A DNA stretch of 64,000 nucleotides, from contig NZ_CP087588.1 in assembly GCF_020985305.1 (NCBI RefSeq), positions 496,001 to 560,000 on the forward strand, written 5' to 3'. Below the pieces are notes generated by a model. It made no database searches. It had not been told where the DNA came from and worked only from the letters and a program-made list of their open reading frames with translations. Positions within the stretch are counted from its first letter, which is position 1. Each line of letters opens with the position of its first letter. The stretch comes from Croceicoccus sp. Ery15 (lineage in GTDB: Bacteria; Pseudomonadota; Alphaproteobacteria; Sphingomonadales; Sphingomonadaceae). Positions 54,967 to 62,032 of this stretch are shown here, piece after piece. The translations under genes and the position numbers were made by a program.

Positions 54967-55968
54967 TTAGCTATAGCGATAGGGATAGGTGTCGATGGTG
55001 GTGGTGCTGCGCGTCTGGTTGCACAGGAACACCGTGCCGGTGAAATAGATGCCGGGTTCGGTGATGGTCTTGGCGAATTCGAAGGTGTGGCGCAGCTGTT
55101 CGACCGTCATCTGCACCGGTGCCTCGTCCGGTTGCCATGTCAGCCCGTAGGGATAATCGACCCCGTCCTTGCTGATCTCGACATGGCAACCCATCACATG
55201 GGTCACGGGATGGGTGTCGACGAAATCGATCAGCCGCTTCATGCTGTCGAACCAGGGCTCCCAGAAACTGATATAGCAGCGCCCGCGATAAAACATGTCG
55301 CCGGTATAGAGGATCTGCGAATAGCTGTCGTAATAGGCGAATTCCGAGATGACATGGCCCGGTGAGCCCCAGATCAGAATGTCGCGCCCGCCAAGGTCCA
55401 GCGTCACCCGCTCTTCGGGGAAATTGGTCATGCCCCAGAAACCGACCATTTCTTCATGGGTCAGCCCCATGTAACGCGTGTTGGGCCGCTCCGCGAACTG
55501 GTTGACGGCGGCGTAATGGTCGGCGTGCAAATGGCTGAACGCGACCAGCAGCTCCATCTTTGCCGGGTTCTTGCCGTTGCGCTTGCACCATGCGTCGATC
55601 GTATCGTCCACGATGCCGCGCAGGTCGCAATCGTTGCGCAACTGCACGAAACCTTCGTCCAGCAGCAGGATGCGGTCGTTCCCGAAATAGAGCGGGGCGA
55701 AGGGCGCTTCGTAACTGTACGCCTTGTTCTGGCGCAGGATGGCGGTGTGTTCGTTGTACCAATGCACCTGCCACGGCGGATCGGTGTTATCCATGCACGA
55801 CGGCGAACCGCAGATCCATTTGTCGGGAAAGGAACCGGGGGCGGGCAGGTTGCTTTTGAAATCGATGGGCGGGCCGTTGTCGGCTAGCGTTTCGGCATAG
55901 GCGATCCCTGCGCCCGACAGCGGAATGACGGCGGCGGCGTTCGTGGCCAGAAAGGTTCGGCGGTCCAT
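54967..55968 (-). CDS. Tat-exported MBL-fold metallohydrolase
   Basis: A 333-residue protein. It starts with a Tat signal (MDRRTFLATNAAAVIPLSGA, RRTFL core) and has an intact metallo-beta-lactamase core: FSHLHADHYAAVNQ (HxHxDH), GSPGHVISEF, LYTGDMFY and MGCHVEISKD. Predicted metal-dependent hydrolase or lactonase acting in the periplasm; substrate unknown. It is a homologue of the next protein upstream (shared ILRQNKAYSYEAPF / VLRQNVCVHWEAPF and LLFGN-type segments). Middle gene of a three-gene operon with 33-bp gaps. Confidence 0.88.
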   Translation of the reverse strand: MDRRTFLATNAAAVIPLSGAGIAYAETLADNGPPIDFKSNLPAPGSFPDKWICGSPSCMDNTDPPWQVHWYNEHTAILRQNKAYSYEAPFAPLYFGNDRILLLDEGFVQLRNDCDLRGIVDDTIDAWCKRNGKNPAKMELLVAFSHLHADHYAAVNQFAERPNTRYMGLTHEEMVGFWGMTNFPEERVTLDLGGRDILIWGSPGHVISEFAYYDSYSQILYTGDMFYRGRCYISFWEPWFDSMKRLIDFVDTHPVTHVMGCHVEISKDGVDYPYGLTWQPDEAPVQMTVEQLRHTFEFAKTITEPGIYFTGTVFLCNQTRSTTTIDTYPYRYS

Positions 55969-56001
55969 GGCGTGTTTCCTTAAAGTCGGAACGGGTGGGG
56001 C

Positions 56002-57090
56002 TCAGAACGGGTGAGGGGGGCGGATCTGCGGCACGCCTTCGGGCCATTCGCGCGTGCGCTGATCGGGGCTGACGCCGTTCATCATGATAAAGTCGGGGCG
56101 GATCAGCATCGTATCCTTGCCCTGAACCTCGCGGGCGAAATGCAGCGCCTCGTCGATCAGTTCGGGTTCCATCTCCAGCACCCGCTCATACGGTTTGTAA
56201 TTGGCAAAGCGCGGGTAATACTGGCCGGGCACGAACATCATTTCGATATGGCCGCCCATGATCCATTTGACGGGATGGCTGGCGGCAAAATCCTTCAGCC
56301 GTTCCAGCGAGGCCACGAAGTCGCGGTCGTTCCCGATATTGATCTTGCCGGGATACAGCAGGTCGCCGGTGAACAGGAAATCGCAATAGGGATCGTAGAA
56401 GCTGATCCCGTCCTTATGCGCGCCGGGGGTGGGGATCACGGTGATGGCACGGTCGCCCAGATCGATGGTGCCGGTGCCCTTGGGCCAGCTGGATAACAGG
56501 CCGTAATGATCCTTCATCGCGGCCAGCGGGGCAGGGACGAATATCGTGTCGGGCCGTCCCGCGAACTGGCCAAGGCCGCGGTTCTGGGCCACATCCTCGC
56601 CCGATGTCATGGCCAGGGTCAGCGGCACGCGCGTGCGTCCGCGCCCCTTGGCCCAGCGCGCGACGATCGCATCGACCGTGTCGCGCAGCGGATATTGGGC
56701 GGGATCGGCAGTCGCGCCATTGTCGATCAGCAGGGCGCCCTTGTTGCCGAACAGCAGATAGGTGAACGGCGCTTCCCAATGCACGCAGACATTCTGGCGC
56801 AGGACGAAAGTGTCCTCGTTATATTGCATCACCTGAACCCGCGGATCGCGGTTCTTGGCGGCTACATTAGAGCCATAGGTCCAGCGGAAACCGAGCCGGC
56901 CCGGCGCCGGGCCGTCGCAGTCGTAATCATGCATGACGGGGGCGACCGGATGCAGCGGCACGACGCTGTCGGTATGGCGCACGCCGTCAGGATTGTATCC
57001 CAAATCCGGATTGCCGTTGGGATAGGCCCGCCCCGTTCGCGATTGCGGATTGCCGGATCGTTCGGGATTGTAAGTCTGGTTTCCAGGCAT
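56002..57090 (-). CDS. MBL-fold protein lacking the metal-binding motif
   Basis: A 362-residue homologue of the 54967-55968 product (FVLRQNVCVHWEAPFTYLLF; FLFTGDLLYPGKI; WIMGGHIEMMF). Where the partner has SHLHADH, this one has MTSGEDVAQN: the histidines of the HxHxDH signature are absent. The later GAHKDG, TGDLLY and GGHIEM positions remain. It has no recognisable Tat or Sec signal, so may be cytoplasmic. Likely altered or lost hydrolase activity; perhaps a partner or binding subunit of the intact enzyme. First gene of the operon; start at 57090 by codon context (ATG 57105 also possible). The promoter is in the divergent region 57091-57300. Confidence 0.85.
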   Translation of the reverse strand: MPGNQTYNPERSGNPQSRTGRAYPNGNPDLGYNPDGVRHTDSVVPLHPVAPVMHDYDCDGPAPGRLGFRWTYGSNVAAKNRDPRVQVMQYNEDTFVLRQNVCVHWEAPFTYLLFGNKGALLIDNGATADPAQYPLRDTVDAIVARWAKGRGRTRVPLTLAMTSGEDVAQNRGLGQFAGRPDTIFVPAPLAAMKDHYGLLSSWPKGTGTIDLGDRAITVIPTPGAHKDGISFYDPYCDFLFTGDLLYPGKINIGNDRDFVASLERLKDFAASHPVKWIMGGHIEMMFVPGQYYPRFANYKPYERVLEMEPELIDEALHFAREVQGKDTMLIRPDFIMMNGVSPDQRTREWPEGVPQIRPPHPF

Positions 57091-57213
57091 CGGAATCTCT
57101 CGCAACGCCGCGGCGGCGGCAGGGGTTCAATCGCCGGTCCGGCATGCCTGTCCCGATGCGTTCGCTCTATCGCAGCGCATGCGATCCGTCACGCTTGGAC
57201 AGCGAACATATGG

Positions 57214-57241
57214 ATATTACAAAACATATCAACAGTAATAA
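57214..57241. promoter_or_regulatory. NikR-operator-like dyad in the divergent promoter region
   Basis: ATATTA-N16-TAATAA, in the 210-bp gap between the divergent MBL and ABC-transporter genes. The spacing between half-sites is exactly that of the E. coli NikR operator (GTATGA-N16-TCATAC). Matches the dyad at 60024-60051 in the inner five bases of each half-site. It lies 60 bp before the binding-protein start and could control both directions. Confidence 0.65.
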
Positions 57242-57300
57242 TTACCCATAGACAAACGTCGGAATACCGGCGATGCTGCGGGTGCGAAAGGAGTCGAATC

Positions 57301-58386
57301 ATGCTCAACAGGTTCCGCAGTGCGGGAAGAATTGCACTGATCGCTTGTGCCATGGCGGTTGCATCATGCAGCTCTGGCGGGGACGATCCGGCCGAGCCGC
57401 GGACCGAGTTCGATATCGGCTGGTCGATCTATGCCGGATGGATGCCGTGGCCCTATGCCCAGCAGGCCGGCATCGTCGACAAATGGGCCGATAAATACGG
57501 TCTCGACATCGAATTCGTGCAGGTCAACGATTACGTCGAATCGGTCAACCAGTATACAGCAGGCAAGCTGGACGGCGTGACCGTCGCCAATATGGATGCG
57601 CTGACGATCCCCGCCGCTGGCGGCAAGGATACCAGCGCGATCATCGTCGGCGATTATTCGAACGGCAATGACGGCATTCTTCTGAAAGGGGCGAGCGATC
57701 TGTCCGCGATCAAGGGGCGTCAGGTCTATCTGGTCGAGCTGTCGGTATCGCATTATTTGCTGGCGCGCGGGCTGGAAAGCGTGGGCATGCCGCTGACCGA
57801 TGTCAGCACCGTCAACACTGCCGACGCCGATATCGCGGGCGCCTTCAATTCGCCCGACATCACTGCCGCGGTCGCGTGGAACCCGCAGTTGACCACGATG
57901 AAATCCGCGCCGGGCGCCAATCTGGTGTTCAGTTCGGCCGACATCCCGGGCGAAATCGTCGACCTGCTGGTGGTCGATACCGCCACGTTGAAGGCCAATC
58001 CCGATCTGGGCAAGGCGCTGGCGGGCATCTGGTATGAAACCATGGCGCTGATCCGTCAGGATAACGCAGAGGGCAAGGCCGCGCGCGATGCCATGGCCAA
58101 GCTGGCGGGCGCCACGCCCGAAGAGTTCGAGCAGCAGCTGGCGAGCACCTTCCTTTATACCGATCCCGCCGATGCCGTGGCCGCCACGCAGTCGCCCGAT
58201 CTGGTGACGACGATGACCCGCGTTCGCGATTTCAGCTTTGCGCAGGGCCTGTTCGGACAGGGTGCGCGTTCGGCCGATGCCATCGGCATGGCGTTTCCCG
58301 GCGGCAAGACGCTGGGCGATGCGAACAATGTCACGCTGCGCTTTGACGACACCTATATGAAAATGGCTGCGGATGGCGAGCTTTAA
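57301..58386 (+). CDS. ABC transporter substrate-binding lipoprotein, urea-carboxylase-linked type
   Basis: A 361-residue periplasmic binding protein with a lipoprotein signal (ALIACAMAVASC, Cys22). The segment WSIYAGWMPWPYAQQAGIVD, with KYGLDIEFVQVNDYVESVNQ, NMDALTIPAAGGKDTSAIIV and LSVSHYLLARGLESVGM, is characteristic of the NMT1/taurine-like binding proteins encoded with urea (guanidine) carboxylases. The transported substrate is thought to be urea, guanidine or a related small nitrogen compound. GGAG lies 8 bases before the ATG at 57301. First gene of an operon reaching at least to 64000. Confidence 0.9.
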   Translation: MLNRFRSAGRIALIACAMAVASCSSGGDDPAEPRTEFDIGWSIYAGWMPWPYAQQAGIVDKWADKYGLDIEFVQVNDYVESVNQYTAGKLDGVTVANMDALTIPAAGGKDTSAIIVGDYSNGNDGILLKGASDLSAIKGRQVYLVELSVSHYLLARGLESVGMPLTDVSTVNTADADIAGAFNSPDITAAVAWNPQLTTMKSAPGANLVFSSADIPGEIVDLLVVDTATLKANPDLGKALAGIWYETMALIRQDNAEGKAARDAMAKLAGATPEEFEQQLASTFLYTDPADAVAATQSPDLVTTMTRVRDFSFAQGLFGQGARSADAIGMAFPGGKTLGDANNVTLRFDDTYMKMAADGEL

Positions 58387-58418
58387 GGCGGTTCGCAAGG
58401 CAGGACGGGGCTAGCCAT

Positions 58419-59234
58419 ATGCGATGGGTGAACCGGAAGATCCGGCCTGCACAGGCGGTCATGCTGGGTGCGATTCCGATCGTGCTGTTGCTGATCCTCT
58501 ATCTCGTGCTGGCCGCGAACCGGCATGCGATCAATCCTGCCGATAAAATCCTGCCCCTGCCGCAGGATATGGCCGAGGCGATGTCGGCGCTCGTGTTCGA
58601 GCCCGACCGCCTTTCGGGACAATATCTGTTCTGGGCCGACAGTTTCGCCAGCCTTGCCCGGCTTTTCATCGGGCTGGGCATCTCGACCCTCTCCGCCCTG
58701 ATCGTGGGGCTGGTGCTGGGTGTTCTCCCTCCGGTCAGGGCCACCTTCGGGCCATTGGTAACGGCGGTTGCGGTCATCCCCCCGATTGCGCTGCTTCCGA
58801 TCCTGTTTATTGCCTTTGGCCTTGGCGAAACCGCCAAGGTGGCCCTGATCGTTATCGGCATCGCGCCCTTTATGATGCGGGACATAGCCGCCCATATCAC
58901 CGCCCTGCCGAAAGAGCAGATCATCAAGGCGCAAACCCTGGGCGCCAGCAGCTGGCAGGTGATGCTGCGCGTCGCCCTGCCGCAAGCGATGCCGCGGCTG
59001 ATTCAGGCGCTTCGCCTGTCGCTGGGGCCGGCATGGGTCTTCCTGATTTCGGCGGAGGCGATCGCGTCGGACATCGGCCTTGGCTATCGCATCTTTCTGG
59101 TCCGGCGCTATCTCTCGATGGATATTATCCTGCCCTATGTCGCATGGATCGCCGTTCTGGCGGTCGTCATCGATTTCCTGCTGGCGACAGGCAGCCGGAA
59201 AATGTTCCCCTGGGCCCATGGAGCAAGCCATTGA
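58419..59234 (+). CDS. ABC transporter permease, urea-carboxylase-linked
   Basis: A 271-residue inner-membrane permease of the nitrate/sulfonate/taurine (SsuC/TauC) family: N-terminal helix (AVMLGAIPIVLLLILYLVLA), a core of five to six helices, and the ATPase-coupling loop AQTLGASSWQVMLRVALPQA. It starts 32 bp after the binding-protein gene and overlaps the ATPase gene by four bases (TTGA). Forms the channel of the importer encoded by 57301-60055. Confidence 0.93.
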   Translation: MRWVNRKIRPAQAVMLGAIPIVLLLILYLVLAANRHAINPADKILPLPQDMAEAMSALVFEPDRLSGQYLFWADSFASLARLFIGLGISTLSALIVGLVLGVLPPVRATFGPLVTAVAVIPPIALLPILFIAFGLGETAKVALIVIGIAPFMMRDIAAHITALPKEQIIKAQTLGASSWQVMLRVALPQAMPRLIQALRLSLGPAWVFLISAEAIASDIGLGYRIFLVRRYLSMDIILPYVAWIAVLAVVIDFLLATGSRKMFPWAHGASH

Positions 59235-60055
59235 GCGCGCTCCTCTCGCTTCGCAGCGTCTGGGTCGAGTATGGCGAGAAGATCGTGCTCGAGAATGTCT
59301 CGCTCGACATTGCAGACGGTTCCTTCGTGTCCATCATCGGCCCGTCGGGCGCGGGCAAGAGCAGCCTTTTGCGCGTGATACTGGGGCAGGACGTGCCGAC
59401 GCGCGGCAGCATCCTGTTGGACGATAAGCCGCTGCCGCCCGAATGCGGGCCGGATCGCGGCGTCGTGTTCCAGCGCTATTCGGTCTATGCCCATCTGACG
59501 GTGCTGCGCAATGTGACCTTCGGGCTGGAGTGCGCGCAGGCCCCGTTCACCGCGCGGCTGTTCGGCGCCAAGCGCCGCGCGGCCGAGGCCGAGGCGAGGG
59601 AGATGCTCCACGCGGTCGGTCTTGGCGATGCGATGCATCTTTATCCCTCCGAAATGTCGGGCGGCATGCAGCAGCGTCTGGCCATCGCGCAGGCGCTGAT
59701 CAAGCGGCCCCGAATCCTGTTGCTCGACGAACCGTTCGGCGCGCTCGACCCCGGTATCCGCGCCGACATGCATGCGCTGATCATGCGGCTGTGGAAGGAC
59801 TATGGGCTGACCGTGGTGATGGTCACCCATGACATCAAGGAAGCGTTCTCTTTGGGCACGCGCGTGCTCACGCTCGACAAGCGCCGGCACGATCCGCACG
59901 CGCCGCACCGCTATGGTGCCACGGCGGTCTATGACCTTGAACTGACAAAGAAAATGGCCGCAGCCGCGCTGGCCGAAGCAGAGCAGGCAGAAGCGTCGGA
60001 CGGCCCTTCTGCCGACCCTGACAGTATTACGATTGACACGAATAATAATACTTGA
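59231..60055 (+). CDS. ABC transporter ATP-binding protein, urea-carboxylase-linked
   Basis: A 274-residue ATPase: Walker A (GPSGAGKSSLL), Q-loop, signature MSGGMQQRLAIAQALIKRP, Walker B (ILLLDEPFGALDPG) and the H-loop (VTHDIKEAF). The TTG at 59231 overlaps the permease stop, with GGAG 8 bases upstream; the longer open frame is inside the permease gene. The last 60 residues are polar and variable. Its 3' end also contains the dyad at 60024-60051 within the coding sequence. Confidence 0.93.
   Translation: MSALLSLRSVWVEYGEKIVLENVSLDIADGSFVSIIGPSGAGKSSLLRVILGQDVPTRGSILLDDKPLPPECGPDRGVVFQRYSVYAHLTVLRNVTFGLECAQAPFTARLFGAKRRAAEAEAREMLHAVGLGDAMHLYPSEMSGGMQQRLAIAQALIKRPRILLLDEPFGALDPGIRADMHALIMRLWKDYGLTVVMVTHDIKEAFSLGTRVLTLDKRRHDPHAPHRYGATAVYDLELTKKMAAAALAEAEQAEASDGPSADPDSITIDTNNNT
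60024..60051. promoter_or_regulatory. NikR-operator-like dyad before the NikR-like gene
   Basis: A perfect dyad GTATTA-N16-TAATAC, with the exact half-site length and spacing of the NikR operator. It overlaps the last codons of the ABC ATPase gene and ends 16 bp before the start of the NikR-like gene, placing it for autoregulation. Confidence 0.75.
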
Positions 60056-60067
60056 GAGAACAGTGAA

Positions 60068-60559
60068 ATGAGTTCCGACTCCAGCAATCTCGCCCGCCTG
60101 AGCATGAGCCTGCCGGCCGAACTTTTCCGCCAGCTCGACGTGATGGTGGAGGAACGCGGCCTGCCTTCGCGCTCGCAGTTGATCGCCGAACTGATCCGCC
60201 ACGCACTGGCCGATCACGAGGCGCGCTTCCGGCCCGAGGACATGCTCGCGGGTACGGTCACGCTGGTCTATCGCGGCAGCCGCGGGCGGGTGCGCCAGCA
60301 GCTTGCCGAAACGCAGGCGGATTATCTGAAGGAAGTCATCTCCTCGCAGCATGTCTTTCTAGAGGATGACCAGTCGCTGGAGGTCATGCTGGTGCAGGGC
60401 CCTGCCAAGCGGCTGGAAGAATTATGCGACGCTTTGCGCGGCATTCGCGGGGTGCGCCAGCTTCAGCTTGTGACCACCACGGCCCTGCTGCCGCCGCTCC
60501 ACGATGTGGAGGAAGGCGCGAAGGAACCCGTCAAGAAAAGGAAGGAGACCGCCGTATGA
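60068..60559 (+). CDS. NikR-like ribbon-helix-helix regulator without the nickel site
   Basis: A 163-residue regulator. The N-terminal ribbon-helix-helix (ARLSMSLPAELFRQLDVMVE; LPSRSQLIAELIRHALAD) and C-terminal ACT-like domain (TVTLVYRGSRGRVRQQLAET; DQSLEVMLVQGPAKRLEELC; GVRQLQLVTT) align without gaps to E. coli NikR across the metal-site region. The four nickel ligands H76, H87, H89 and C95 correspond to A84, H95, F97 and S103, so three are lost. A lysine-rich tail is extra. It overlaps the next gene (ATGA). It probably binds the N16 dyads at 57214 and 60024 and responds to something other than nickel; a nitrogen metabolite is my inference. Confidence 0.85.
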   Translation: MSSDSSNLARLSMSLPAELFRQLDVMVEERGLPSRSQLIAELIRHALADHEARFRPEDMLAGTVTLVYRGSRGRVRQQLAETQADYLKEVISSQHVFLEDDQSLEVMLVQGPAKRLEELCDALRGIRGVRQLQLVTTTALLPPLHDVEEGAKEPVKKRKETAV

Positions 60560-61380
60560 CGGTCAATCTCGCCGATCCGATGGCGGCGCGCGAACACGCC
60601 CGCGCCATGGCCGGAACCAAGGCCGATGCCATGCCGGTGCTGCCGCCTGTGGCAGACGATCTGCCCGATGGCGTCGCACCCGGCGATCTGGTCTGGGAAG
60701 AAATGATCGCGGCGGGCGGCTATGCCACGCGGCGGCTGTCGCGCGGATCCCGGCTGCGGCTTGTCGATCTGGAGGGCGACGCCTGTGCCTCCGTGCTGAT
60801 CTATAACGCCGAAATGCCGACCGAAAGGCTGAATGTCGCCGATACGGTCAAGGTGCAGTGGAACGGCTATCTGGGGGCGGGCAAGCTTTTGCTGTCCGAC
60901 ATGGGCCGCGTGATGATGAGCATTCTGTCCGACGATGCCGGAACGCATGACGCGTTCTGCGGTACGTCGAATGCCGCCACCAATGCCGCTAAATATGGTG
61001 AGGGGCGCAACAGCGGCGCATTCCCCAACGGGCGCGACAGGCTGCTGCTGGGATCGGCCAAGCACGGATTGCAGCGGCGCGATGTGCACCCCTGTATCAA
61101 CCTGTTCAAGGGCGCGCGGATCGAGGCCGATGGCACGATCGTGCCGCAGGTGGGACCGTTCGATGCGGGCCGCGAGCTGGTCCTGCGCGCCGAAATGGAC
61201 GTCATCGTGGTGATCGCCAATTGCCCGCATGTCCTTGACCCGCGCGACGGATACGCCGTCACGCGCCTGCGAGCCACGGCATGGCGCGGCCCCGTCACCG
61301 GCAGCAACGATCCCGTGCGCAACGCCAGCCCCGAAGGGCTGCGCGCGTTCGAGAATGTCGAAGATTATTACCGCCGATAA
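60556..61380 (+). CDS. DUF1989 urea-carboxylase-associated protein (larger subunit)
   Basis: A 274-residue DUF1989 protein. Conserved features: LVDLEGDACASVLIYNAEMP, ERLNVADTVKVQW, HDAFCGTSN, RDVHPCINLF and the C-terminal VIVVIANCPHVLDP. Encoded with the next gene in urea-amidolyase operons (UAAP pair). In guanidine-using bacteria such pairs form carboxyguanidine deiminase, which turns carboxyguanidine into allophanate. The start overlaps the regulator's stop. An N-terminal extension of about 50 residues distinguishes it from the 61397 product. Confidence 0.88.
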   Translation: MTVNLADPMAAREHARAMAGTKADAMPVLPPVADDLPDGVAPGDLVWEEMIAAGGYATRRLSRGSRLRLVDLEGDACASVLIYNAEMPTERLNVADTVKVQWNGYLGAGKLLLSDMGRVMMSILSDDAGTHDAFCGTSNAATNAAKYGEGRNSGAFPNGRDRLLLGSAKHGLQRRDVHPCINLFKGARIEADGTIVPQVGPFDAGRELVLRAEMDVIVVIANCPHVLDPRDGYAVTRLRATAWRGPVTGSNDPVRNASPEGLRAFENVEDYYRR

Positions 61381-61396
61381 GCAGGAACGACCGAAC

Positions 61397-62032
61397 ATGA
61401 GCACCGATGCCGCACTCTCGGGCCTATCCGGCGCGATCGTACATGACGAAATCGTGCCTGCGCGCGCGCCGTGGCTGCACCATATCGCCGCGGGCCAGAC
61501 GCTGCGCATCGTCGATGTAGAGGGTAATCAGGCAGTCGATTTCCTGCTCTATTCCGCGCAGGACGATACCGAACGCTATAGCGCGCAGGACACTGTTTCG
61601 GCGCAGGGCAATCTCTTTCTGCGCAAGGGCACGGTGCTGCGGTCGAACGAAGGGCGTCCGATGATGACCATTGCCGACACGGCGGTGGAATATCACGACA
61701 CTATCGGCGGCGCCTGTTCGTGCGAATCCAACACGCTGCGATACGGCCATCACACCAAGGCGCAGCACGCCTGTGTCGAAAACTTCCTGGAAGCGAACCT
61801 GACTGAGGAACGCGGCAAGCGCGACATCGTATCGAACATCAATTTCTTTATGAATGTGCCGGTACTGGAAGACGGATCGCTGGGCATCGTCGATGGCATT
61901 TCCGCGCCGGGCCTGACCGTCGACCTTAAGGCAGAGATGGATGTGATCGTGGTGGTGTCGAACTGCCCGCAGATCAATAATCCGTGCAACGCGTTCAATC
62001 CCACCCCCGTGCGCATGATCGTCACCGCATGA
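61397..62032 (+). CDS. DUF1989 urea-carboxylase-associated protein (smaller subunit)
   Basis: A 211-residue DUF1989 protein, paralogous to the preceding one: LRIVDVEGNQAVDFLLYSAQ, ERYSAQDTVSAQGN, GGACSCESNTLRYGHHTKAQ, and VIVVVSNCPQINNPCNAFNP at the end. Several conserved Cys and His residues could bind metal. Predicted second subunit of the carboxyguanidine deiminase-type complex, supplying allophanate for the enzyme pathway. Starts 16 bp after the larger subunit and overlaps the carboxylase gene by four bases (ATGA). Confidence 0.88.
   Translation: MSTDAALSGLSGAIVHDEIVPARAPWLHHIAAGQTLRIVDVEGNQAVDFLLYSAQDDTERYSAQDTVSAQGNLFLRKGTVLRSNEGRPMMTIADTAVEYHDTIGGACSCESNTLRYGHHTKAQHACVENFLEANLTEERGKRDIVSNINFFMNVPVLEDGSLGIVDGISAPGLTVDLKAEMDVIVVVSNCPQINNPCNAFNPTPVRMIVTA

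Noticed and set aside
57091-57300. Guanidine-I riboswitch
   Set aside because: Its conserved loop elements were not seen; the notable structure is the N16 dyad.
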